A stretch of DNA of 64,000 nt from Nitrosococcus halophilus Nc 4 (GTDB lineage: Bacteria; Pseudomonadota; Gammaproteobacteria; Nitrosococcales; Nitrosococcaceae): contig NC_013960.1 of the NCBI RefSeq assembly GCF_000024725.1, positions 1,262,261 through 1,326,260 on the forward strand, given 5' to 3'. Numbering within the stretch: position 1 is the stretch's first letter; each line of letters opens with the position of its first letter. The translations under genes and the position numbers were made by a program. The notes beneath the pieces are model-generated. The model was given only the letters and a program-made list of their open reading frames with translations. It made no database searches and was not told where the DNA came from. Below are positions 45,411 through 54,904 of this stretch, piece after piece.

Positions 45411-46022
45411 ATGTACCCATGCAAGATACTATTAGTCGATGATGAGCGATTTATTCTTTCGACGTTGGCACAGGGATTGCGAAATGCGGGTTATCAAGTC
45501 TTCGAAGCCACTTCCGGTCAGGCAGCCATGACTTTTGCTGAAGATGTGAAACCTGCAATTGCAATTATGGATATTCGTATGCCGGGGATGTCGGGTATAG
45601 AGGTGGGTCGTTGGTTTCGGGAACAAGGGATCCCGTTCATTTTTCTTTCTGCCTATAACGATGACGAGACAGTAAAAATGGCCATCGAAGAAGGCGCGTC
45701 AGGTTATCTTGTCAAGCCTATTGATGTGCCTCAACTGTTGCCAGCTCTCCATGCTGCCAGGGAGCGTGCTGAAGAAATTAAAAAGCTTAAGGAATCGGAA
45801 GAGCAATTAAATGTGGCATTAAGGGGAAGTCGGGAAATTAGTATCGCGGTAGGGTTGTTTATGGAACGCTATCGCCTCACCGAGAGAGAGGCTTTTGAAC
45901 GTCTCCGATCCCACGCCAGAGCGCAACGTTGCAAGTTGCACCACTTAGCTCGGGACGTTATAAACGCTGGCGAGCAGATTAATTGTATCAGTGGTAAGGT
46001 GAGGAGGTGTGAACATTCCTAG
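45411..46022 (+). CDS. Response regulator with ANTAR RNA-binding output
   Basis: This 203-residue protein has an N-terminal receiver domain (ILLVDDERFILSTLAQGL; phospho-acceptor Asp in IAIMDIRMPGMSG; Lys in GYLVKPID) and a C-terminal ANTAR domain (ISIAVGLFMERYRLTEREAF, then ERLRSHARAQRCKLHHLARD). ANTAR regulators bind paired RNA hairpins and prevent transcription termination (EutV, AmiR, NasR types). Its kinase is encoded next, overlapping by 14 bp. The target RNA is not identified. Confidence 0.9.
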   Translation: MYPCKILLVDDERFILSTLAQGLRNAGYQVFEATSGQAAMTFAEDVKPAIAIMDIRMPGMSGIEVGRWFREQGIPFIFLSAYNDDETVKMAIEEGASGYLVKPIDVPQLLPALHAARERAEEIKKLKESEEQLNVALRGSREISIAVGLFMERYRLTEREAFERLRSHARAQRCKLHHLARDVINAGEQINCISGKVRRCEHS

Positions 46023-47601
46023 GGTAGAACAGAAACCGTCTAAAGACGAAGCTATCCTTAATTTGATTGCCGATTGTGCAAAAGAGATGTGCCAAGATGA
46101 AGGATGGTTCGATGGAGTGGTTGGCGTATTAGAACGCCTTGGCAAAAAATTTGCCCTTAGTCGCGTCTATTTGGCAGAAAACCTTACTAAAGAAACCTTC
46201 GAGTTGCGGATATCCATTCGTGCCGAATGGACAAAGCCGGGTTGGAGGTGCCCTCTTGGCAAGCAAAAAAACCGAAACTTTTTAGGGAGCGAGGAAGGGA
46301 TAAATCGCTGGTGGGGGCGTTTAGCTCAAGAAAGCCTATTGTCGACGAGTATGAGTGATTTTCCCCAGGAAGTCCGGGCGGTGCTCGGTTCAATGGGGGG
46401 GGGCACTTTACTGGTTGCTTTGCTTGCCGTGGATGGAAAACCATGGGGGTTTTTGGCTTGCTACGAACAAACAGAGCGTTACTGGACAAGCGAGGAGGCT
46501 ACCGTGTTGCGGCTGGTTGCAGGGATTCTAGCGGCCGCTATTGAACGGAGCAACAAGCTTAGACAGAGGACCCAACGGCGGGAGAGGCTTGCGGAATTAG
46601 TTGAAGAAATTCCCGAGATTTTTTGGTCAATAGAAGGAAATAGGCTGAAATTATTATATGTGAGTCCTTCGTTTGAGCGAATGTGGGGTTGTTCACAAAA
46701 AGCAATGTCTAGCGATCCGTTAGGTTTTCTCAAAAATGCTTTTCCTGAAAAGGGAGGGCAGGCCAGAAGCATTTTTGATGTTGGCTTCTTGCAAAAACAA
46801 AAGGGAACTTCTATTCACGAAGAGCAATTTCGTGTTCTGGTTCCTGACGGTAAAACGCGGTGGATTAGTCTGCGTTGTTCCATTTTGATGGAGGAAAACA
46901 AGGGTGCTGGACTCATCATGGGATTGGCGACGGACATTACTGAATATAAGCGACGGGAGATGCGATGGCTGACCCAAAGGGAATCGTTAATTCGCGAGGT
47001 CCATCATAGGATTAAAAACCATCTCCAGGGACTGGTGGGCCTGTTGCAACAGTATATCCATCATTTTCCTGAATTGACTCAGCCAATGCAAGCGGCAATT
47101 AGCCAGATTGCAGCGGTGGCAGCTATTCATGGTCTCCAAGCGATTAACAAAGGGGGCCAGATAAAATTAGAGGAGACGGTGGGAGCCATTTGCCATAATG
47201 CGGGCAGAGTTGCTAATTGCCCGATTCATTTTGATGATGGTACGGTCGCTTTAGACACCCCGATTATTATTGTGGAACAGGAAGCAGTTCCTGTCGCCCT
47301 TATTGTGAATGAGTTAGTGCTTAATGCTTGCAAGCATCGTGATACCAAGAGCGGAGAGATTCGGATATGGTTAACAGCAAGCACCCAGGGAAAGAGCGCC
47401 GAGTTATTGATCCGCAATGAACCTGCTTGCTTGAATGAGGAATTAGATTTTGTTTCGGGACAAGGACTCGGTACGGGGTTAGGGTTAGTCAAATCCTTGT
47501 TGCCACCTGTGGGAGCTAGGCTTACTATCAAAGAACGGGATGGCGGAGTCGAAGCTTATCTTGGGCTAAGTTCACCCGTCCTTCAAGTTCAATCTATCTG
47601 A
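46009..47601 (+). CDS. GAF-PAS sensor histidine kinase (HisKA_2 type)
   Basis: This 530-residue soluble kinase has a GAF-like domain (about residues 10-180), a PAS domain (about 195-310, ending in VPDGKTRWISLRC and GLATDITEYKRRE), and a HisKA_2/HWE-type dimerisation domain with the phospho-His in IREVHHRIKNHLQGLVGLLQ. A HATPase domain follows (ALIVNELVLNACKH; GLGTGLGLVKSLL). This architecture commonly pairs with ANTAR regulators (EutW type). No membrane helix is present, so it senses a cytoplasmic signal. GTG start with GAGGAG in front, overlapping the regulator gene. Confidence 0.9.
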   Translation: MNIPRVEQKPSKDEAILNLIADCAKEMCQDEGWFDGVVGVLERLGKKFALSRVYLAENLTKETFELRISIRAEWTKPGWRCPLGKQKNRNFLGSEEGINRWWGRLAQESLLSTSMSDFPQEVRAVLGSMGGGTLLVALLAVDGKPWGFLACYEQTERYWTSEEATVLRLVAGILAAAIERSNKLRQRTQRRERLAELVEEIPEIFWSIEGNRLKLLYVSPSFERMWGCSQKAMSSDPLGFLKNAFPEKGGQARSIFDVGFLQKQKGTSIHEEQFRVLVPDGKTRWISLRCSILMEENKGAGLIMGLATDITEYKRREMRWLTQRESLIREVHHRIKNHLQGLVGLLQQYIHHFPELTQPMQAAISQIAAVAAIHGLQAINKGGQIKLEETVGAICHNAGRVANCPIHFDDGTVALDTPIIIVEQEAVPVALIVNELVLNACKHRDTKSGEIRIWLTASTQGKSAELLIRNEPACLNEELDFVSGQGLGTGLGLVKSLLPPVGARLTIKERDGGVEAYLGLSSPVLQVQSI

Positions 47602-48161
47602 GAAATAGCTTTATGAAATTGAAATTTTTTGATACTCCGTCAGTCACTGTAGGGCGCTTCTTGAGTAATACTAATTTACCTTCATATTTTTTATTTCTAA
47701 AGGCTTGACAATTTCTCCTTCTTTATTACACTTTCCGGGTAATGCATGTTTGCCCCAGCCCTTGGCAACATGTCATAAAAAATTAATGAATCCTCGTATC
47801 TGAAGGGGACATTTCCCAGATACCTTCCTTAAATGCACGTCATTTCCCCAATCCCCGGTGGCGTGTTAATCGCAAGTTAAAAAATCCGTATTCTGTTGCC
47901 AGAGCTAAAAACTTTTGGGTCTTGAAAGGGAAGCTATAGACGCTGCCCTTAAAAAACTTTAACTCCAAAAAATTTTTAGCATTTTTAGCTTAAAAGCAGT
48001 ACTAATTTTTTAATGGCTTGTGAGAGCAGCGAAATAAAAAATTAAGATGTTCTATCGATGACAGATCATCCATTCTAAAAAGCGATAAAGATCCTTGCTG
48101 TGCAAACAAAATGTATACGGTAGGGCGGTAGCGTGCTTAAGACTTTATAAATTATATTGAT
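47602..48161. other. Intergenic region before the polysaccharide locus
   Basis: 560 bp without a supported gene. It is AT-rich with many poly-A/T tracts and should contain the promoter of the polysaccharide cluster. I did not find a convincing ANTAR-type double hairpin by eye. Confidence 0.4.
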
Positions 48162-48980
48162 ATGATTGATTTGCATTGCCATATTTTGCCGGGGATCGAT
48201 GACGGCGCCTCTGATCTGGAAACTGCTTTGGCCATGGCACGCCTAGCCGTCAGTGATCAGATCACGACCATCGCCTGTACTCCCCACATTTACCTGGGGC
48301 TCTATGACAACACCGTAGAGGGAATCCAGACGGCAATGGAACGGTTGCGGCAAGCACTGGCGGCGGCGGATATCGAGCTGGAATTGGTCATGGGGGCAGA
48401 CATCCAGATTACCCCGGATCTGAGAAAAAGGTTGCAGGCCGGCGAAGTGCCTACGCTGAATAGCTCTCGTTATTTTCTATTTGAACCGCCTCATCATGTT
48501 TGTCCTCCCCGTTTCTCCGAGCTGGCATTCAACCTGTCTGCCTATGGCTATGTGCCGATTATTACCCATCCTGAACGGTTGACTTGGATTGGCGACCATT
48601 ATGAGTTGTTCGTTGAACTGGCGTTAAAAGGGGTTTGGATGCAGGTGACAGCAGGCAGTCTCAGCGGTCGCTTTGGGCGCCGTGCTCGCTACTGGGGGGA
48701 GCGTATGTTGGATGAAGGACTGGTCCATTTGCTTGCGACCGATGCCCATGGTTTAGGGCGGCGTCCGCCTTTGTTGAGTGAAGGAGTGATGGCCGCAGAA
48801 AAGTGGGTAAGCGCCGAAGAGGCCAGGCAATTGGTCGAGGGCCGACCCCAAGCGGTCTTAGCCAATCAGGCTCCTGATTCTGTCCCTCAGCCTCCGGCAT
48901 TGAACGGAGGGTATCCGGCAGAGGCAAAACCGGGGGGAATGGGTAGAAGGTTGTCCCAGTGGTTAGGGCTTGGAAGATGA
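48162..48980 (+). CDS. PHP-family tyrosine phosphatase (CpsB/YwqE type)
   Basis: This 272-residue PHP-domain phosphatase has metal ligands in MIDLHCHILPGIDDGA, ACTPHIY, ITHPERL and LLATDAHGL. Such enzymes dephosphorylate the tyrosine-rich tail of the cognate BY-kinase, which follows here. The C-terminal ~50 residues are an unstructured, proline-rich extension (PQPPALNGGYPAEAKPGG) not usual for the family. Confidence 0.9.
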   Translation: MIDLHCHILPGIDDGASDLETALAMARLAVSDQITTIACTPHIYLGLYDNTVEGIQTAMERLRQALAAADIELELVMGADIQITPDLRKRLQAGEVPTLNSSRYFLFEPPHHVCPPRFSELAFNLSAYGYVPIITHPERLTWIGDHYELFVELALKGVWMQVTAGSLSGRFGRRARYWGERMLDEGLVHLLATDAHGLGRRPPLLSEGVMAAEKWVSAEEARQLVEGRPQAVLANQAPDSVPQPPALNGGYPAEAKPGGMGRRLSQWLGLGR

Positions 48981-49071
48981 AATTTGCATTCAGTCCCCAT
49001 TTAGGGTTGTTGCATTTATTGGTTGCCGGAAAACCAAAGTCTTTGATAGAGGACATTAGGCGGAGAGCCCA

Positions 49072-51345
49072 GTGAACAACGAAGAAAAATCCCATCTTCC
49101 GACCCCCAACGTTCAATCAGACGGCGCACTCGCCAAGCGTCCGCCTTCGTCTGTGACTCTCCCTCAGTCTGGAGTGTATTACAGTCATCCCGATGAGGGT
49201 GAAATCAATCTTCTCGATCTGTGGCGGATTTTGGTTCGCCGGAAGTGGATGGTGTTGACCTTTTTTCTCATTGTGGCCACGGCAGGGATAACCGCCAGCT
49301 TTCTCATGACCCCTATTTACCGGGCTGGAGTAACTATACTAATCGACCGAGAGTTACCCAAGGTAGTGGAATATGAAGATATTGCACCGGTTGAATCGGC
49401 TGCCTCGCGGGAGGAGTTTTATCAGACACAATATGGTCTTTTGAAAAGCCGCAGTTTGGCCAAGCGAGTCTTTGAGAAGCTGAGCTTGGCGCGGCATCCG
49501 GTGTTTGCCGCCGACCAGGATCCTTCCCTTTTGGGCAGATTAAAGTCTTTTTTAAAGAATCTCTGGATGGAGCAAGCCCCTAGTGCAGCAGGTGGGACAG
49601 AAAAACTTATTGATCAATTTCAAGAAGGACTAATGGTCGATCCGGTCAAAAACTCCCGACTGGTGAAAGTCTATTATGACAGCCCGGATCCGAAACTATC
49701 CGCCCAGGTGGTTAAAACTTTGGCTCAGGTTTTTATCAGCGCCAATTTGGAGCGCCGTTACGATGCCACTGCCCACGCCCGTGGCTTTCTGAAAGACCGA
49801 CTCCTGCAAGCTAAAGCCCGCTTAGAGGAGACCGAGCAAAAACTGGTGGAATATGCCAATAACCATGACATTATCAATTTTGATGAAAGCCAACCGCTCG
49901 TTGCTCAAGAGTTAGAAGACGCGAGCGCCTCCCTTGCTGCCGCTCAAGAAGAGCGGGCCAAGAGCGAAGCCCTTTACCAGCAGATGCAAAAAACCGCCTC
50001 CCAGGGATTACCCCAGGTTTTGCAAAGCTCGATGATACAGCTACTCAAGGAAAGTTTGGCCAAGTTAGAGGGTGAATATGGGGAAAATCTTCTTGTTTAT
50101 AAGCCCGATTATCCCAAGATGAAGCAGCTACGGGAACAAATGGACAAGCTGCAAGCAAAAATCGACGAGGAGGTGGATAATGTGCGGGCTGCCATTCGGT
50201 CAAACTATGAGGCGGCTATGGCCCTGGAAAGTTTGCTGGCAGAAAGGGTAAAAGCTGCAAAAGAGGAAATTAAAGATCTCGCTCAACGGAGTATTCAGTA
50301 TCAGGTGCTGGCGCGGGAAACTGATACGAGCCGCCAGCTCTACGAAGGGCTGCTGCAACGCTATAAAGAAATCGGCGTGGCCGGCGGAGTGGGATTGAAC
50401 AATATCTCAGTGGTGGATCCGGTCAAGATTCCCTTGGAGCCCCATAAGCCTAGTCTTAAACTCAACGCCTTGTTGTCTATGATTCTCGGTCTTTTCGGTG
50501 GCATTGGTCTAGCTTTTCTGTTTGAGCATTTAGACGATACCTTGAAACAATCAGAAGAGATGGAACGAATTCTGGAATTACCCACCTTGGGGCTAATCCC
50601 CTTATTCAATAACCCAAATAAAGCCCTTTCAAGGGGGACTGCACTGGCCTTGGTGAGCACTGAAGATAAGCGCTCGGCTTTTGCAGAGGCCTACCGTTCC
50701 GTGCGGACTGCATTGCAGTTTTCCACCCCTAAAGGAGCTCCCAAGAGTCTATTGGTGGTAAGTGCTGGCAAGGGGGAGGGAAAAAGCACTACGGCTGCCA
50801 GCCTAGCCATTCACTTTGCCCAGGCAGGGGAAAAAGTCCTATTAGTGGATGCGGATTTGCGCAATCCTTCCTTGCACCGTGTCCTAGAAGCAGACAATAG
50901 TTTGGGGTTGACTCACCATTTGGCCGGGGAAGCCACGCCGGTGGAAATTAGCCAGCCCACTACGGTTCCCAACCTCTTTCTTATTACCGCTGGACCCCTA
51001 CCTCCGGATCCTGCAGGGTTGCTAGGGAGCGCCAAGATGATGTCCTTGCTCTCCACAGCAAAGGAAAAGTTTGATCATGTAATCTTGGATGGGCCGCCGG
51101 TGCTAGGACTTGCCGATGCGCTGATACTGGGTAATCTCGTGGAAGGAGCCTTGTTTGTGGTTTCGGCGGGAGGTACTCGGCGTACTTTTGCGCAGGGAGC
51201 AATCAAGCGGTTAAAGATGGGGCAGATCCTTATTCTAGGCGGCGTTTTAACCAAATTTGACAATCGCAATCATGGTCATGGCTATGATTACTATTATTAT
51301 AGTGATGATTCCATGCCTTCCTTACCAGATCAGAAAGTTGCCTAA
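49072..51345 (+). CDS. Wzz-type chain-length regulator with BY-kinase domain
   Basis: This 757-residue inner-membrane polysaccharide copolymerase/tyrosine autokinase has a first helix (WMVLTFFLIVATAGITASFL, about residues 59-78), a long periplasmic coiled coil, a second helix (LSMILGLFGGIGLAFLFEHL), then a cytoplasmic kinase with Walker A (SAGKGEGKSTTAAS), Walker A' (VLLVDADLRNPSLH) and Walker B (HVILDGPPVLGLAD). The C-terminus carries the tyrosine cluster GYDYYYYSDD, the autophosphorylation site. GTG start preceded by GGCGGAGAG. Confidence 0.93.
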   Translation: MNNEEKSHLPTPNVQSDGALAKRPPSSVTLPQSGVYYSHPDEGEINLLDLWRILVRRKWMVLTFFLIVATAGITASFLMTPIYRAGVTILIDRELPKVVEYEDIAPVESAASREEFYQTQYGLLKSRSLAKRVFEKLSLARHPVFAADQDPSLLGRLKSFLKNLWMEQAPSAAGGTEKLIDQFQEGLMVDPVKNSRLVKVYYDSPDPKLSAQVVKTLAQVFISANLERRYDATAHARGFLKDRLLQAKARLEETEQKLVEYANNHDIINFDESQPLVAQELEDASASLAAAQEERAKSEALYQQMQKTASQGLPQVLQSSMIQLLKESLAKLEGEYGENLLVYKPDYPKMKQLREQMDKLQAKIDEEVDNVRAAIRSNYEAAMALESLLAERVKAAKEEIKDLAQRSIQYQVLARETDTSRQLYEGLLQRYKEIGVAGGVGLNNISVVDPVKIPLEPHKPSLKLNALLSMILGLFGGIGLAFLFEHLDDTLKQSEEMERILELPTLGLIPLFNNPNKALSRGTALALVSTEDKRSAFAEAYRSVRTALQFSTPKGAPKSLLVVSAGKGEGKSTTAASLAIHFAQAGEKVLLVDADLRNPSLHRVLEADNSLGLTHHLAGEATPVEISQPTTVPNLFLITAGPLPPDPAGLLGSAKMMSLLSTAKEKFDHVILDGPPVLGLADALILGNLVEGALFVVSAGGTRRTFAQGAIKRLKMGQILILGGVLTKFDNRNHGHGYDYYYYSDDSMPSLPDQKVA

Positions 51346-51370
51346 TTAATTTCCCAGCTCGGAGCAGACA

Positions 51371-52645
51371 GTGGTTGCTACCCGATCCCCGGGAAAGGAT
51401 TCCTTCAAGCAAGCAATACGCTGGCTTGCAATAACCGGGGTGGGGCTCTTCCTGGCATGGCGCATATTGCTGCTTGGCATAGGGGAGCACTATGCTTCCC
51501 GCGACCCGGAGCAAGCGCTGGCCTGGGATGCCCGGCACCCTCTAGCTCTGCGCAATCAGGCTGCTCGCCTACTGGAAAGCGCACCGGAGCAGGCTGGCCA
51601 CCTACTGCAGGAAACCCTGCGACAAAATCCTAGCGATGCTAGGGCTTATGCCATGTTGGCCCTCCTTCGGGAAAGGGCAGGTCATTTGGCAGTCGCCCAG
51701 CAACTGATGGAGCAGGCTTCCGCTCTGGGACCTAGGCTGTGGCCGGTCCAATTGGAAGCTGCCGGCTTTTGGCTGAGGCAGCGGCGCTTGGACCAAGCCA
51801 TCCAAAGTTGGGATACCGCTTTGCAGATGCGAGCAAGCCTTTCTGAAGAGATTTTTCCTCTATTGCTTAGGATTGCCGAGCGCCCTGGATTGCGCCCGAG
51901 CTTTTTTCCTCTGGCCCGTACCTCCCCTTCTTGGTGGCCGAACTTTTTTGCTTATGTCGCAGTTAATGCAGAGCAGTTGGCGACTGTGCGTGCTTTATAC
52001 GATGCCAAAGGCGAGCGTAGTCCTTCCGCTCAAGAACGGCAATCATTTGTTTCTCGACTGCAATGGGAAGGACAGTGGATGGAGGCTTACTTTACCTGGG
52101 TGAATGCCCTGGATAAGGTCGAGGTACAGGCCCCCGGCAATCTTTTCAATGGTCATTTCGAGCGGCCTCTGGCGAATGAAGGCTTTGGTTGGCATTTTAG
52201 CCAGCCGCGGGGGGTCGAGATTGATACCGTCTCCACCTCGGGGATGGAGGGGGAGCAGGCTTTGCGGGTTGCGTTCTTCGGCCAACGGGTTCGTTTCAAG
52301 CACCTGTTTCAGCCGCTCTTATTATCCCCGGGAGCTTATCAACTGAGAGGGAATGTCCGGCTGGATAATTTAGAAACCACCCTAGGTTTACGATGGACTG
52401 TCTATTGTCTCGCCCCTGCTCAGCAGCAGCTTGCTGCCAGCGAGCGCTTGGCAGGTGCCAGCCTTTGGCGTCGATTTAGCTTCTCTTTTGAAGTGCCTAC
52501 GGAAGATTGTAGCGTGCAATTGCTAGGTTTAGAGCTGCTAGGACGAGCACCTGCTGATTTTGAGGTGCGGGGAACGGCCTGGTTTGATTCCTTGGCTATC
52601 GAACCGGTAATGGAAGCCCATTCTGTACCAGTAAAACCTGAATAG
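51371..52645 (+). CDS. Membrane-anchored TPR protein of the polysaccharide locus
   Basis: This 424-residue protein has one N-terminal helix (AITGVGLFLAWRILLLGIG), TPR-like repeats (about residues 35-150: PSDARAYAMLALLRERAGHL, QSWDTALQMRA), and a C-terminal beta-rich part (about 255-410) resembling carbohydrate-binding or jelly-roll modules. It resembles TPR partners found with O-antigen ligase-like polymerases in EPS clusters. GTG start with GGAG upstream. The specific role is unknown. Confidence 0.75.
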   Translation: MVATRSPGKDSFKQAIRWLAITGVGLFLAWRILLLGIGEHYASRDPEQALAWDARHPLALRNQAARLLESAPEQAGHLLQETLRQNPSDARAYAMLALLRERAGHLAVAQQLMEQASALGPRLWPVQLEAAGFWLRQRRLDQAIQSWDTALQMRASLSEEIFPLLLRIAERPGLRPSFFPLARTSPSWWPNFFAYVAVNAEQLATVRALYDAKGERSPSAQERQSFVSRLQWEGQWMEAYFTWVNALDKVEVQAPGNLFNGHFERPLANEGFGWHFSQPRGVEIDTVSTSGMEGEQALRVAFFGQRVRFKHLFQPLLLSPGAYQLRGNVRLDNLETTLGLRWTVYCLAPAQQQLAASERLAGASLWRRFSFSFEVPTEDCSVQLLGLELLGRAPADFEVRGTAWFDSLAIEPVMEAHSVPVKPE

Positions 52646-52749
52646 AGGATTGGAGTGCGAGCAGGCTAATATCGTCTGCTTGTGATCCTAGGAGTCCCCT
52701 GGCTTTGGTTGGGGGAGGATGTTAAACGCTAAAAGTAAAGAGAAACATT

Positions 52750-53118
52750 ATGAAAGGTATTATGAAACCTATTCCTATCATGGTAATAGGATTAGGGTTG
52801 AGCTTCTCAGCCCCGTCTTTTGGTTTTGGTGGTGTGTGGGTGACGCAGGGAGTGCAATTAGCCAGTCCGGATAGGCCCGATAGGCCCGATAGGCCCGATA
52901 GGCCCGATAGGCCCGATAGGCCCGATAGGCCCGATAGGCCCGATAGGCACAGTAGGTATGATAGACCTGACAGGCCCGAGAGACCCGAAAGACCTGAAAG
53001 ACCCGAGAGGCCATGGAGGTTAGGCCAGGTGATCCATATAGGTCAGATCATTCAGATAAGCCAGGTAAGCCAGGGAGGACAGGGAGACCAGATAGTCCAG
53101 ATAAACCAAGGCAAATAG
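52750..53118 (+). CDS. Exported Asp-Arg-Pro tandem-repeat protein
   Basis: This 122-residue protein has a signal peptide ([20 protein letters not shown]), then eight exact DRP units and several degenerate ones (DRH, SRY, ERP). The DNA repeat is 9 bp. After about 53015 the frame reads a Gln/Ile-rich tail. In an alternative frame the tri-residue pattern continues ([10 protein letters not shown], then DSPDKPR), so a 1- or 2-bp indel probably shifted the 3' end. Function unknown; a secreted, extended polyproline-like structural protein is plausible. Confidence 0.65.
   Translation: MKGIMKPIPIMVIGLGLSFSAPSFGFGGVWVTQGVQLASPDRPDRPDRPDRPDRPDRPDRPDRPDRHSRYDRPDRPERPERPERPERPWRLGQVIHIGQIIQISQVSQGGQGDQIVQINQGK
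52870..52950 (+). repeat. 9-bp coding tandem repeat
   Basis: Eight perfect copies of GATAGGCCC plus a ninth with one change (GATAGGCAC), encoding Asp-Arg-Pro. Degenerate copies continue to about 53015. Copy-number change would add or remove three residues without shifting frame. Confidence 0.9.
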
Positions 53119-53172
53119 GCCTAGTTTAAGAATCATTTTAGAACGAGGTAATAACTGTCTTTAGGATAGGGG

Positions 53173-54702
53173 ATGGTGAAGAAAAATAATCCAGCCATAA
53201 AGAGCAACTATCCAGTGTCCGCCATGGATGAAAAGCAAAGCCCGGGGATAATATTGGCAGTGGTTTTCCTGTTTGCGCCCCTTTTCTGGGCGGGGAACGG
53301 GCCGCTACCTCTCATTGCCCTGGAGTTAGCAGGCTTAGTCCTGCTCGCTTTATGGTGGGCTCACTCCCAAGGACAAAAAAAGTTAAGTATTGCTGAGAAT
53401 GTCCTTGTGGGTGGAATTTTGCTCTTCCCCTTATTCCAGTTAATCCCTTTGCCCCCGGTGTTTTGGGCTGAGTCTCTCCCCGGGCGCGCGTTTTACGCCG
53501 AGGCCCTTCGCGAAGCCCTGGGGGAGCGCTCTTTTTCTGAAGCATGGCGCCCTGTGGCCCTTATTCCTCGCCATGCGGAAGCCGCCTGGCTGGCTCTACT
53601 TCCCCCCGTCGGGGTTTTTTTAGTTGCTCGGAGTTTGTCTCACCAGCAGCTTCAAAGGCTGGTCTACCTGTTCTTGGGTATTGCAGTATTCCAGGCGGTA
53701 TTAGGATTGATTCAATTCGGTGCAGGCTCGGAGAGTGTTTTCCGCTTGGGGAATGAGCATTATAGGAACAGTGCAGTAGGCACCTATGTGAATCGTAACC
53801 ATCTAGCGGGTCTGTTGGAAATGGCGTTGCCGGTAGTTTTGGCGCTGCTTATCGCAACAGTAGGCCAACCTTTCGAGCTATCACATCGTCGCGGAGGGTG
53901 GCGTCAGCGCCTTTTGACCTGGGGTAGCCGGCAGGGCAGCCGCTCCATGTTGTACGCTGGGATGGCTTTGGTGATCTTGTTGGGGATGGTATTTACTCGT
54001 TCTCGAGCCGGGATTTTGTTGGCGATGGTGGGACTCTTCCTGAGTTTTTGGGTTTTTGCGTGGAAGCTTGGTGGCCGAAAGGTGTATGGCACGGTCGGGG
54101 TGCTCACTTTTGCCGGAGCGGTGCTGGCTCTAGAGATAGGACTTGCCCCTATCTTCAAGCGTTTTGCAGCTTTGGATGATCCCATGCAAGAAGGTCGCTG
54201 GGCGATTTTTGCTGGAACCCTGCGCGCCATCGGCGAGTTTTTCCCCTTTGGGAGCGGCAGTGGGAGTTTCGCGGAAGTATTCCAACGTTTTCAGCCCGTG
54301 GATTTTCTCGGTGGATTCGTCCATCGTGCCCATAATGATTATCTGGAATGGCTCTTGGTGGGAGGATTGCCGGCTGCTGTATTGATAGTCGCTACGCTCT
54401 TGCTCTATTTTCGGCAGTGGATAAAAGTTTGGCGTGGAAAACAGGCTTCTAAATTTTATTTTATTCAGATAGGCGCGGGGGTAGGATTGTTCTTGCTGCT
54501 GCTCCATACTCTAGTAGATTTTAATCTCCACATTCCAGCTAATGGGATTTTCTTTGCTTTCCTCTTAGGGGTTTTTTTCCATCCCTTGAAGGTGCCGCGA
54601 CGCAGTCAGCAAAAAAAGCAAATTTCACCAATTACAAAATATAATCCACCGGAACCTCGGAAAATACCTCCAGAGAACCGGACAAATCCTTTTGTCCATT
54701 AA
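53173..54702 (+). CDS. O-antigen ligase/polymerase-like membrane protein, first
   Basis: This 509-residue protein has about ten to twelve hydrophobic helices and a large loop containing the Wzy_C signature (YVNRNHLAGLLEMALPVVLA, and FVHRAHNDYLEWLLVGGLPA with the conserved H-N-D-Y-L). Wzy_C proteins polymerise or ligate polysaccharide repeat units at the periplasmic face. The tail after the last helix is long and basic. Start at 53173, after TAGGATAGGGG. Confidence 0.88.
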   Translation: MVKKNNPAIKSNYPVSAMDEKQSPGIILAVVFLFAPLFWAGNGPLPLIALELAGLVLLALWWAHSQGQKKLSIAENVLVGGILLFPLFQLIPLPPVFWAESLPGRAFYAEALREALGERSFSEAWRPVALIPRHAEAAWLALLPPVGVFLVARSLSHQQLQRLVYLFLGIAVFQAVLGLIQFGAGSESVFRLGNEHYRNSAVGTYVNRNHLAGLLEMALPVVLALLIATVGQPFELSHRRGGWRQRLLTWGSRQGSRSMLYAGMALVILLGMVFTRSRAGILLAMVGLFLSFWVFAWKLGGRKVYGTVGVLTFAGAVLALEIGLAPIFKRFAALDDPMQEGRWAIFAGTLRAIGEFFPFGSGSGSFAEVFQRFQPVDFLGGFVHRAHNDYLEWLLVGGLPAAVLIVATLLLYFRQWIKVWRGKQASKFYFIQIGAGVGLFLLLLHTLVDFNLHIPANGIFFAFLLGVFFHPLKVPRRSQQKKQISPITKYNPPEPRKIPPENRTNPFVH

Positions 54703-54904
54703 AGGCAAGCGTGGCCTGCAGCCGTGAGCAGGATGAAATTAATCACGCTCTAGAAAGCTCTTCACCTCTAACTATTAGCTGCGGCGCTATGCTTCCCCGT
54801 TGTCAAAAAAACTTATCACCGCTTTGTTTCGTTATAGCTAGCTGGGTTTGTCGGCCTAAGGTTCGTGTCATTCGGTATCCAGGATTTAGGGGTTTTACAC
54901 TTAA

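Noticed and set aside
47831-47939. Short frame reading RHFPNPRWRVNRKLKNPYSV in the gap before the polysaccharide locus
   Set aside because: No start codon context, no family recognised, and surrounded by poly-A/T tracts; could be a scrap of a lost gene but not supportable.
52870-53015. CRISPR-like repetitive array
   Set aside because: Units are 9 bp without spacers and encode an in-frame DRP repeat; this is a coding tandem repeat.
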